Assembly (NCBI GenBank): GCA_937868095.1 | Contig: CALMLO010000034.1 | Location: 1-64,000, forward strand | DNA from: an uncultured Phycisphaerales bacterium | GTDB taxonomy: Bacteria; Planctomycetota; Phycisphaerae; Sedimentisphaerales; Anaerohalosphaeraceae | Length of the DNA stretch: 64,000 nt | Reading direction: 5' to 3' | Part shown: in pieces, positions 53,003-60,269 of the stretch | Numbering within the stretch: the first letter of the stretch is position 1 | Layout of the letters: every line of letters begins with the position of its first letter | Position numbers and translations under genes: made by a program | The notes under the pieces: model-generated | Database searches by the model: none | Seen by the model: only the letters and a program-made list of their open reading frames with translations | Told to the model about the DNA's origin: nothing

Positions 53003-53031
53003 TTGGCAGACACAAGATAAAATGATATAAT
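53003..53031 (+). promoter_or_regulatory. Promoter TTGGCA-17-TATAAT for lptB(-def)
   Basis: TTGGCA (53003-53008) and a perfect TATAAT (53026-53031), 17 bases apart, 47 bases before the lptB start. Before the cassette arrived it should also have driven def and acpS. Confidence 0.65.
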
Positions 53032-53078
53032 TCTTTTTTGGACAGTCGTATTCAGGTTTTGTTTAGGAGATAGTACCG

Positions 53079-53846
53079 TTGGTTCAGATGCCGCTGCTTG
53101 AGACGGAAGGGCTGGTCAAAAAATATTCCGGCCGTTCGGTTGTGGATGGGGTGAAGATCATTGTGCCTCAGCGCTCGATTGTGGGGCTTTTAGGCCGCAA
53201 CGGAGCGGGCAAGACGACAACCTTCCGGATGATTATTGGGATGACAGAACCGGATGGGGGCCGGGTGCTGCTGGAAGGAATGGATATTTCCCGGATACCG
53301 ATGTATCGCAGGGCCAGGAGAGGGATGGGCTATTTGTCGCAGGAACCTTCCGTCTTCGGTCGGCTGACCGCAGAGGAAAATTTGACAGCCATTCTGGAAA
53401 TGACGATGCCGAAAAAAAGTTCGCGGCGGCAGCTGGTTGATGATTTGATTAAGCGGTACTCCCTGACGGAAGTACGGAATACGCAGGCACGGCTTTTGTC
53501 GGGCGGGGAACGCCGGCGGCTCGAGATTGCACGGGCGATGGCCCTGCAGCCGATTCTGCTGCTGCTGGATGAGCCGTTTAGCGGCGTGGACCCGATTACA
53601 GTCGAAGAATTGCAGGGGGAGATTCGTCGGCTGGCGGCCGGCGGCGTGAGCGTTCTGATTACCGACCACAATGTGGAGCGGACCCTCGAAGTGGTGGATA
53701 AGGCCTATATCATCGACCACGGCAAGGTGATCGCTGAAGGAACGCCGCAGGAGATTGTCCGCAATGACCTGGTGCGGCGGAGCTATCTGGGACAGTCATT
53801 CCGAATGGACGACTTTGACCGTCCCGCCCGAACCTGGATGGGATAG
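53079..53846 (+). CDS. lptB: LPS export ABC transporter ATP-binding protein LptB
   Basis: A 255-residue ABC ATPase. Walker A is GLLGRNGAGKTTTF, the signature is LLSGGERRRLEIARA, and Walker B is LLLLDEPFSGVDP, all in the LptB form; the IDHGKVIAEGTPQEIV tail is typical. It powers LPS extraction with LptFG, which are not in the window. The start is TTG 53079, with AGGAGA eight bases upstream; ATG 53088 is an alternative. The stop lies 14 bases before the stranded def 5' end, so lptB-def was probably the native order. Confidence 0.94.
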   Translation: MVQMPLLETEGLVKKYSGRSVVDGVKIIVPQRSIVGLLGRNGAGKTTTFRMIIGMTEPDGGRVLLEGMDISRIPMYRRARRGMGYLSQEPSVFGRLTAEENLTAILEMTMPKKSSRRQLVDDLIKRYSLTEVRNTQARLLSGGERRRLEIARAMALQPILLLLDEPFSGVDPITVEELQGEIRRLAAGGVSVLITDHNVERTLEVVDKAYIIDHGKVIAEGTPQEIVRNDLVRRSYLGQSFRMDDFDRPARTWMG

Positions 53847-53860
53847 GAGACAGCGCAGGT

Positions 53861-53908
53861 ATGGCGGCTTTTGAGTGCAGGATGACGCAGTATCCGGCGG
53901 CGGTGCTG
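53861..53908 (+). repeat. Left 48-bp direct repeat (native def start)
   Basis: Differs from the right copy only at positions 15 (G here, A there; both GAR = Glu) and 40 (G here, A there; Ala versus Thr). It keeps the TAGGAG of the lptB stop region as its Shine-Dalgarno. Confidence 0.9.
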
Positions 53909-53914
53909 AGATGA
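53861..53914 (+). pseudogene. Stranded 17-codon stub of def
   Basis: Codons 1-16 match the start of Def (AAFECRMTQYPA), then the repeat ends and the frame meets Arg and TGA. TAGGAG lies 10 bases upstream, so the stub is probably still translated as a short peptide. It is 14 bases after the lptB stop and 26 bases before the ImmA/IrrE start. Confidence 0.8.
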
Positions 53915-53940
53915 ACCAGCATTGACTGAAAGGGAAATAT

Positions 53941-55131
53941 ATGAGTGAAAAAATACCACTTAATCCGGTTTTATTAAAATGGGCCCGAGAAACAATAGGC
54001 TACAGTGTAGAAGATGTCGTAGAGAAAATAAAACGAAAATCTATTACCTCCTTGGTGGTTGAGGGATGGGAAGACGGAACTTTAAGCCCTTCTTATCCTC
54101 AACTCGAAATGCTTGCTTATACAGTATATAAGCGACCTCTTGCAATCTTTTTTTTTCCTGAACCACCTGAAGAAAAAACACCCGAGCAATCTTTCCGTAC
54201 CTTACCTAGAGAAGAGATTAACCTTATGGGACCGTCGTTATTGTATCTAATCCGACGGGCAAGAGTAATGCAAGAGAACCTTTATGAACTATATGAAGGG
54301 GAAAACCCTGCAAAGCACAAGATATGCGCTGACATTAATTTAGAAGAATATTTGTCAGTTCCCGAGGCAGCGATGGTAGTAAGGAAATATTTGGGGGCAG
54401 ACCTCGAAAAGCAGTATGCCATGAAGAGAGACGAGGAAGCATTAGGGTATTGGAGAAATTTACTAGAAGATCATGGTGTTTTTGTTTTTAAGGATGCTTT
54501 TGATGATGATGAATGTTCGGGTTTTTGCTTAGATGATAAAGTTTTTCCAATTATTTATGTTAATAACAGCCAGCCCAAAGTACGTCAGATATTTACTTTA
54601 TTTCATGAGCTTGCCCATCTTTTATTCAAGACAGGTGGAGTTGACCTAAGACATGATGATTTTGTTCAGAGGATAGAGGGAAAGAATAGAGATATTGAAA
54701 TTTTTTGCAATCAGTTTGCTGGAGAATTTTTGGTTCCCACTTCAGATATTCAAAGATTCTTGTCTGGTAAAAGAATTGAAGAAACTTTAATTTCTGAGCT
54801 GGCCAAGAAATATTGTGTTAGTCGTGAAGTGATTTTGCGCAAGTGCCTTGATTTGGAATATGTCTCACAGACATTATATGAAAGCAAAGTAAAGGAGTGG
54901 GAGACACAGAGAGTAAAAAGACCCCCTGCGGGAGCGAATAAAGCACTTTATTATCCTATGCGAGTGGCTTATCTTGGAGAGCGGTATATTGAAACTGCTT
55001 TTCGTAAATATTATAAAGGCTTAATATCAAAGTTGCAGTTGGCAGAATTCCTTGATGTTAAGGAAAGAAACATATCTCGTCTTGAGGATCATCTATTAAG
55101 AAGGAGCTCTAACCGTGAAGTATATTTTTGA
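53941..55131 (+). CDS. XRE/ImmA-IrrE family metallopeptidase (likely antitoxin side)
   Basis: A 396-residue protein. Residues about 8-75 form an XRE-like helix-turn-helix (NPVLLKWARETIGYSVEDVV ... LEMLAYTVYKRPLAIFFFPE). Residues about 200-265 are an M78 domain with HELAH at 222-226 and a third ligand probably Glu253 (IEIFCNQFAGEFLVP). The C-terminal 120 residues include another helix-turn-helix-like end (LAEFLDVKERNISRLE). It probably represses its operon and may cleave a regulator. AAAGGG lies 6 bases before the ATG. It overlaps the DUF4411 gene by 17 bases. This pairing is common beside DUF4411 proteins. Confidence 0.88.
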   Translation: MSEKIPLNPVLLKWARETIGYSVEDVVEKIKRKSITSLVVEGWEDGTLSPSYPQLEMLAYTVYKRPLAIFFFPEPPEEKTPEQSFRTLPREEINLMGPSLLYLIRRARVMQENLYELYEGENPAKHKICADINLEEYLSVPEAAMVVRKYLGADLEKQYAMKRDEEALGYWRNLLEDHGVFVFKDAFDDDECSGFCLDDKVFPIIYVNNSQPKVRQIFTLFHELAHLLFKTGGVDLRHDDFVQRIEGKNRDIEIFCNQFAGEFLVPTSDIQRFLSGKRIEETLISELAKKYCVSREVILRKCLDLEYVSQTLYESKVKEWETQRVKRPPAGANKALYYPMRVAYLGERYIETAFRKYYKGLISKLQLAEFLDVKERNISRLEDHLLRRSSNREVYF

Positions 55132-55585
55132 TAGCAGTCCTCTTATTGATCTTTTCAGGCACTATTATCCAGAACAGTTTCCTTCTCTTTGGGAAAAATT
55201 CAATGCTTTAGTTTCTGAAAAACAAGTAACTTCTGTGCGAGAAGTGTATAATGAAATTAAAGCAGGAGGAGACTCTCTAGCTAATTGGGCCAAACAGCAA
55301 AAGAATGTTCTATTTTTGCCTCCAACAACCGAAGAATTTTCATTTGTTGTCGAAATCTTTCGTATACCGCATTTTCAAACAATGATTCGTAAAAAAGAAA
55401 GACTGCAGGGGAAACCTGTGGCCGATCCTTTTGTGATAGCTCGTGCAAAGGTTTTTCAATGTGCCGTAGTGACGAATGAGCTTTATAGGGATAATGCTGC
55501 GGGAATCCCTAATGTATGCAAGTGTTTCTCTATATCATATATGAATTTAGAAGGTTTTATGCAGCAAGAAAATTGGGTTTTTTAG
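55115..55585 (+). CDS. DUF4411 PIN-like protein (likely toxin side)
   Basis: A 156-residue protein of the DUF4411 family, related to PIN nucleases. KYIFDSSPLIDLFRHYYP provides the first Asp, VYNEIKAGGDS the Glu, and ADPFVIARAKVFQCAVVTNE the later acids. PIN toxins cleave RNA, often tRNA or mRNA. The start is GTG 55115 with AAGGAG eight bases upstream; it overlaps the ImmA/IrrE gene by 17 bases, a sign of tight coupling. It ends 14 bases before the def ATG. Toxin activity is inferred from the family and pairing. Confidence 0.85.
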   Translation: MKYIFDSSPLIDLFRHYYPEQFPSLWEKFNALVSEKQVTSVREVYNEIKAGGDSLANWAKQQKNVLFLPPTTEEFSFVVEIFRIPHFQTMIRKKERLQGKPVADPFVIARAKVFQCAVVTNELYRDNAAGIPNVCKCFSISYMNLEGFMQQENWVF

Positions 55586-55599
55586 ATGGATTGTTTATT

Positions 55600-55647
55600 A
55601 TGGCGGCTTTTGAATGCAGGATGACGCAGTATCCGGCGACGGTGCTG
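55600..55647 (+). repeat. Right 48-bp direct repeat (start of the working def)
   Basis: 46 of 48 bases match the left copy at 53861. Upstream of it (GGATTGTTTATT) there is no convincing Shine-Dalgarno, unlike the left copy. Confidence 0.9.
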
Positions 55648-56121
55648 GGCAGGAAGGCGCGGCCGGTAGAAAAAATCGACGATTCCATTCGGGCGCTGGC
55701 GGAGCGGATGAAAGAACTGATGGTCGAGCACAAAGGCGTTGGGCTGGCCGGGCCGCAGGCCGGAGTGGACCTGCGGATTTTTGTTGTGTCAGCCGACGGC
55801 ACCAAAGAAACAGCCAAAGTCTATATCAATCCGGAAATTCAGGTGGGCGGCCCGCTGGAAGAGCACGAGGAAGGGTGTCTGTCTCTGCCGGGCATCTGGG
55901 GGAAAATCCGGCGGTATAAAAAATGCACCGTGACGGCCACGGATTTGGAAGGCCGCCGCTTTACGGAAGAAGGCGAAGGACTTTTGGCGCGGGCTTTTCA
56001 GCACGAGTACGATCATCTGGAAGGCATTATGATTAAAGACCGGCTGAGTATGGCCGCTCAACTTCGGGCCCGAAAACGACTCAGGGAACTGGAAGAGGAA
56101 GCCGGCCAGCAGCCGGCCTGA
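55600..56121 (+). CDS. def: Peptide deformylase
   Basis: A 173-residue deformylase that removes the formyl group from new proteins. The three motifs are present: GVGLAGPQAG (47-56; GLAAPQ is usual), EEGCLSLP (90-97, metal-ligand Cys93), and FQHEYDHLEG (His135, Glu136, His139). The first 16 codons lie in the right direct repeat of the integrated cassette, so the gene's start came with it or was duplicated by it. No Shine-Dalgarno is visible; it may be read by coupling to the DUF4411 gene. acpS follows. Confidence 0.95.
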   Translation: MAAFECRMTQYPATVLGRKARPVEKIDDSIRALAERMKELMVEHKGVGLAGPQAGVDLRIFVVSADGTKETAKVYINPEIQVGGPLEEHEEGCLSLPGIWGKIRRYKKCTVTATDLEGRRFTEEGEGLLARAFQHEYDHLEGIMIKDRLSMAAQLRARKRLRELEEEAGQQPA

Positions 56122-56141
56122 ACACAGGGATGCCCCCCTCG

Positions 56142-56540
56142 ATGAAGATGCTGGCGCACGGGATTGATTTGGTGGAGTTTGGACGGCTGGAGCGGCTTCT
56201 GGAACGTCATCAGCAGCGAGTACTCGAACGGGTGTTTACCCAGCGCGAGCAGGCGGATGCCCAGGGACTGCGGAATCGTCTGGAGCGTTTGGCGGGCCGG
56301 TTTGCCGCCAAAGAAGCGGTGATGAAACTGATCGGTATCGGCTGGCGGGAGGGTGTGGCCTGGACGGATATAGAAGTGGTCAACGATGCTCTCGGCAGAC
56401 CTGTCGTCAACTTGTCAGGCCGTCTGAAGGAACTGGCTTGTCAGCGGGGTATCGAGCAAATCACCCTGAGTATTACACACACCGACCGCTTTGCCATCGC
56501 TTCCGCCGTGGCCCTGGCGGAGGGCGGGCTTTCGATGTAG
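56142..56540 (+). CDS. acpS: Holo-[acyl-carrier-protein] synthase
   Basis: A 132-residue AcpS, which transfers 4'-phosphopantetheine to acyl carrier protein. GIDLVEFGRLE supplies the Asp for Mg2+, RFAAKEAVMKLIG the Glu and Lys, and SITHTDRFAIA the C-terminal block. Nearby ATGs at 56130 and 56148 are also possible starts; AGGG lies at about 56126. It is in the def transcript. Confidence 0.92.
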   Translation: MKMLAHGIDLVEFGRLERLLERHQQRVLERVFTQREQADAQGLRNRLERLAGRFAAKEAVMKLIGIGWREGVAWTDIEVVNDALGRPVVNLSGRLKELACQRGIEQITLSITHTDRFAIASAVALAEGGLSM

Positions 56541-56549
56541 ATAGCGGCC

Positions 56550-56864
56550 TTATTCCGTCGTGGGGATTTTGATGACGTCCAACTCTTCGTCGGTCAGTTC
56601 ATCTACAAAGGCAACGGCCTGCCCGCGGGTCCGAGGCCGATGCGGATCAATTCGTCGGCAGCGCCGCTGAATCGACCTGCCGTTGGGCAGGCGGAATGTA
56701 AGAATGCCGGTTTGAAAGGGGATGGAGTCGGCGAAGACATAGGCCCCGCTTTTGCTGATGTTCAAAACAAACCCTTCCGTGCAAAGGTCAGAATCATCGG
56801 CACTGATCGCGGCACGGATGTCTTCACGGGCCTTAAACCGTTCACTTTTTCTTTTTTCTTCCAT
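56550..56864 (-). CDS. PilZ-domain protein
   Basis: A 104-residue single PilZ domain. The c-di-GMP pattern reads RKSERFKAR at the start and NISKSGAYVF in the first strand (D/NxSxxG). Probably a c-di-GMP-responsive adaptor. ATG 56864 removes a doubtful N-terminal extension to 56936. Convergent with acpS. Confidence 0.82.
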   Translation of the reverse strand: MEEKRKSERFKAREDIRAAISADDSDLCTEGFVLNISKSGAYVFADSIPFQTGILTFRLPNGRSIQRRCRRIDPHRPRTRGQAVAFVDELTDEELDVIKIPTTE

Positions 56865-57029
56865 CGGTTCATTCTCCGCCCTTGACTGTCTTTGACCGCC
56901 GGCTGACAAAAAAGGATTTTGACCTTCGTCCGGCACTTAACCCAACCAAGGAATTGTATCGGCAAGGCAGGGACAGGGGCAATAAGAAAAAATCCGCCCC
57001 GCCGGAGCAAACGAAGATCGAGAGAATCC

Positions 57030-57905
57030 TTATTCAAACAGCACGGCCAGCCGTTTCCGCTCTTGCGGATTGACGGCCTGTGGGCTTGTCCACACTGCCA
57101 AATCAAGGGCATGTCGACAGGAGCAGTCCGCATCGACCAGCCGGCTTTCGGTTTTGAGCAGGTGCTGAATGAAGGCAATAGACCGTTCAGTGGCGGTTTG
57201 GAGATTGCCGATAATTTCTTCCAGAAGGGACGGCTGGGGCTGTCCGGCAGGATGAGGACGCCAGCAGTCATAATCGGTCACCAGGGCAACCAGCGCATAA
57301 CACATCTGCGCTTCGCGGGCAAGTTTGGCTTCCGGCAGGGCGGTCATTCCGATCAGGTCAGCTCCCCATTGGCGGTGGAGAAGCGATTCGGCCTGGGTGG
57401 AAAATTGCGGCCCTTCCATGCAAAGATAGGTGCCGGCAGGATGAATTTTCAACGAAAGCCCCCTGCTGATTGAGAGCATCTGTTCCCGGAGACGCCGGCA
57501 GCAGGGCCTGGAGAAGTCAACATGAACAGCCCCGAGATTATCAAAAAAACTCGATTGACGCCGGCAGGTTTTGTCGATGAATTGCTCCGCAAGAACCAGC
57601 TCGCCGGGGGCAAAATCTTCCCGAAGAGAGCCCACAGCGCCGCTGGCGATGAGAGTGCGTACCCCCAGGGCTTTTAGTGCGAAAATATTGGCGGCGTAGG
57701 GAACCCGCGACGGGTTGAGAAAATGCCCGGCTCCATGACGATTCAGAAAGGCGATGCGTCGGCCTGCAAAGGTGCCGATTTGAATAGGCCCGCTCGGTTT
57801 GCCGAAGGGGGTATCCGGGGTTTCAGAGGTGATTTCGGTTAGATGGGCGGCCAGAGCATCGCCCAGCCCCGTGCCGCCGATGATGCCTATGGTTGGTTTT
57901 TCCAT
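57030..57905 (-). CDS. mtnP: Purine nucleoside/5'-methylthioadenosine phosphorylase
   Basis: A 291-residue phosphorylase of the MTAP/PNP family. TIGIIGGTGLGD, FLNRHGAGHFLNPSRVPYAAN, TYLCMEGPQFSTQAES and IGMTALPEAKLAREAQMCY are the family blocks that bind phosphate, ribose and base. The Met-Thr residues in the base site suggest methylthioadenosine, or a related nucleoside, a by-product of spermidine synthesis; the neighbouring spermidine-synthase fusion fits. ATG 57905 is used. The C-terminus carries several Cys (DADCSCRHALD). Confidence 0.88.
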   Translation of the reverse strand: MEKPTIGIIGGTGLGDALAAHLTEITSETPDTPFGKPSGPIQIGTFAGRRIAFLNRHGAGHFLNPSRVPYAANIFALKALGVRTLIASGAVGSLREDFAPGELVLAEQFIDKTCRRQSSFFDNLGAVHVDFSRPCCRRLREQMLSISRGLSLKIHPAGTYLCMEGPQFSTQAESLLHRQWGADLIGMTALPEAKLAREAQMCYALVALVTDYDCWRPHPAGQPQPSLLEEIIGNLQTATERSIAFIQHLLKTESRLVDADCSCRHALDLAVWTSPQAVNPQERKRLAVLFE

Positions 57906-57971
57906 ATCAATCTCCCGCTTCTTTTTCTTTTTGGAAGATTGTAGCCGACAGGCCAAAGAGAGAAAAGGGGG

Positions 57972-60062
57972 CTATCTTTTTTTAGGGGCTTTTTTCAGGA
58001 TTTGGAGGAGATGAATATGGTCATCCGTCCATAAATCAATCGAATCTGCCGGCTCTCGAAAAGGGCTGGCGGCAGATTGCAGAAGGGGCTTGGACAGGGG
58101 CTGTTCGCTGGCGGAAAGCAAAAGCCAGTCCGAATCAAGGGTGCCGAGTAGGGGGTCTTCGAAGGTTTCAATCCACAAGGGGTGAAGATGGAAATGCTCA
58201 GCAAGTCTGCGAACAAGTTTGACAAGGTCTAAATGGACGGAAGAGATGTGAAAGGCCAGAACCCCATCGGACTTGAGATGTTTGAGGTAGATTTCCATGG
58301 CCTCGCACGTCAGCAGGTGCACCGGCACAGCATCGCTGCTGAAGGCATCCAGAACCAGAATGTCAAATTGCTGGGGCGGTTCCTTCTCGAGGGACAGCCG
58401 TCCGTCGCCGAGGACGATTTCAATGGAGGCCTTGCTGTCGGACAGATAGGTAAAATATTTTCGGGCCAGCCGCTCCACGTTGGGATTGATTTCATAAAAG
58501 CGGATAGTATCGCCGGCTTTGCCGTAGCAGGCAATGGTGCCGACCCCCAAACCAACCCCTCCAATCCGGCGGTTGGGATGCTGGGGGTCCGAACGAATCA
58601 GCAGACCAATGCCGCTCTTGAAGCCGTAGTAGGCGGTGGGCAGCGAGCGTTTGTCAGGGTGCTGAAACTGAAGGCCGTGAAAGGTGGTGCCGTGCTGGAG
58701 GAGCCGTTTGTGCTGAAGAGGGTTGTTCCAGTCCTCTTCCCAGACGGTCAGGACGCCGAAGAAATTGCGGGCATGCTCGATAGCCCGCTGGTTTTGAGTG
58801 GTGCGTTTGCCGGTGAAAAAGACGCCTGCCAGCCCCACAGCCGACAGTGCTGCCACATAGACAATTTTGCGGCGGAAGCCGCGGATGTATTTCTGGTCGG
58901 TCAGGACAATCAAAATGACAGCCGTCAAAAGCCCCAGATGCAGTTCGATGTACGTTTTGAAAAGAAGAGGAGCGAGGACGGAGACAAAAACCCCGCCCAG
59001 TGCCCCGCCGGCCGCAATCAGAAGATAGTAAGAAGTCAGAAAACGGGGATGCGGCCGCAGGGCATAAAGTTCGCCGTGGCAGACCATACAGCAGCAGAAG
59101 AGCAGAAAAGCATAAAGCCCGATAACAAGAGTTATATTTGGATATTTCTCCTCTACAAATCGGGCAAGAATGATGCCGAGGATGCTGATGATGAATAGAG
59201 TCAAAAAAAGAGAGCGTTTATACCATTTGGAGTTGTCAAAACAGATTATAAAAGACACCAGATATAAGCTTAAAGGCAGCACCCACAGAAACGGCACGAC
59301 AGCGATATCTTGGGTGATTTTTTCTGTTACGGCCAACAAAACAGTGGAGGCGGCGGCAGGCAGGGCCAGCCAAAAGAAGCGAATCGAGAAAGAAGGAGGC
59401 ATACAAGAGCCGATTTCCGGCTGTTTTTCCTCACTTCCCTGTAAAACTGGGTGGGTTGAGTAGAGTTTGACGGCACAGAGCGCAAAAAAGACAGCATAAA
59501 TAAGGAAAGAGAAGGACCAGAATGCGGCTTGCTGATGCCGGCTGAGGTAAGCTTCAAACAGAAAAGGATAGGACAGCAGGGCCAAAAGGGAGCCGGTATT
59601 GCTCAGGGCATAGAGACGATACGGGACGAAACCGCGATTGAGCCGGCAAATCCAGGACTGCAGGAGGGGGCCGGTGGAAGAAAGGATAAAATAGGGAAGC
59701 CCGATACAGAGAGTGCATATCCATAATATGCTGATGACGGGATTTTCGCCGGTGGACGGTTTCAGGGTTGCCGGCGGGATAATCCGAAAGGCGAGGAAGG
59801 CGGCCGCCGACAGCAGGAGCAGATGAAGAAGCGCCTGCTGACGGCCTGAAAGGCGGCTCAGAAAGTGAGCATAGGCATAGCCGCCCAGCAGGAACAGCTG
59901 AAAAAAGAGCATACAGGCGGTCCACACTTCCGGAGTGCCGCCAAACCACGGCGTTAAAAACCGCCCAAACAGCGGCTGAACCTGAAAAAGCAGAAAAGCA
60001 CCGAGAAATACAGCCGCAGCAAAGAGAACTTTGGGAAAAAAGTTCGATTTTCTTTTTTTCAT
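57972..60062 (-). CDS. Membrane protein fused to a spermidine-synthase-like domain
   Basis: A 696-residue fusion common in Planctomycetota. Residues about 1-420 form about twelve membrane helices (FLGAFLLFQVQPLFGRFLTP opening). Residues about 460-680 are a class I SAM/dcSAM-binding fold of the spermidine synthase type: IGGVGLGVGTIACYGKAGD, FYEINPNVERLA, and VLDAFSSDAVPVHLLTCEA. The usual catalytic Asp of spermidine synthase (GGGD) is not obvious, so the reaction may differ. It lies 66 bases upstream of mtnP on the same strand. Confidence 0.88.
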   Translation of the reverse strand: MKKRKSNFFPKVLFAAAVFLGAFLLFQVQPLFGRFLTPWFGGTPEVWTACMLFFQLFLLGGYAYAHFLSRLSGRQQALLHLLLLSAAAFLAFRIIPPATLKPSTGENPVISILWICTLCIGLPYFILSSTGPLLQSWICRLNRGFVPYRLYALSNTGSLLALLSYPFLFEAYLSRHQQAAFWSFSFLIYAVFFALCAVKLYSTHPVLQGSEEKQPEIGSCMPPSFSIRFFWLALPAAASTVLLAVTEKITQDIAVVPFLWVLPLSLYLVSFIICFDNSKWYKRSLFLTLFIISILGIILARFVEEKYPNITLVIGLYAFLLFCCCMVCHGELYALRPHPRFLTSYYLLIAAGGALGGVFVSVLAPLLFKTYIELHLGLLTAVILIVLTDQKYIRGFRRKIVYVAALSAVGLAGVFFTGKRTTQNQRAIEHARNFFGVLTVWEEDWNNPLQHKRLLQHGTTFHGLQFQHPDKRSLPTAYYGFKSGIGLLIRSDPQHPNRRIGGVGLGVGTIACYGKAGDTIRFYEINPNVERLARKYFTYLSDSKASIEIVLGDGRLSLEKEPPQQFDILVLDAFSSDAVPVHLLTCEAMEIYLKHLKSDGVLAFHISSVHLDLVKLVRRLAEHFHLHPLWIETFEDPLLGTLDSDWLLLSASEQPLSKPLLQSAASPFREPADSIDLWTDDHIHLLQILKKAPKKR

Positions 60063-60173
60063 GGACGTTAGAATATAACTTTATTGGGGGAAAACAAAAT
60101 CTTTAAAAGAGTTTTTTGCTTGCGAGCGAAAATCGCAGGAAGATTGGAAAGAAGCAATCGACAAAACATCCAT

Positions 60174-60201
60174 TTGACAAAAAGGACAAAAAATATATAA
60201 T
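60174..60201 (+). promoter_or_regulatory. Full-consensus promoter TTGACA-16-TATAAT
   Basis: TTGACA (60174-60179) and TATAAT (60196-60201), both perfect, 16 bases apart. It should drive the polysaccharide cluster strongly, with a leader of about 60 bases. Confidence 0.75.
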
Positions 60202-60269
60202 TCTCTGTAAAATAAGCAGTTATTGGGTTATTCACAGACTTTTTTGAACTGGGTGAGCCAATCAAGGAC

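Larger units (their letters stand above)
53861..55647 (+). mobile_element. Two-gene cassette integrated at the 5' end of def
   Basis: A segment bounded by two 48-bp direct repeats, each the first 48 bases of def (53861-53908 and 55600-55647; 46 of 48 identical). It holds the ImmA/IrrE and DUF4411 genes and no recombinase. The interior is clearly AT-rich compared with lptB and def. The layout resembles integration into a gene end where the element supplies a replacement 5' end. Excision between the repeats would remove 1739 bp and rejoin lptB to def. How it moves is unknown. Confidence 0.75.

Noticed and set aside
53861..53908. Simple transposition target-site duplication as explanation for the def repeats
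   Set aside because: 48 bases is far beyond known target duplications, no inverted ends or transposase are visible, and the copies differ at two positions.
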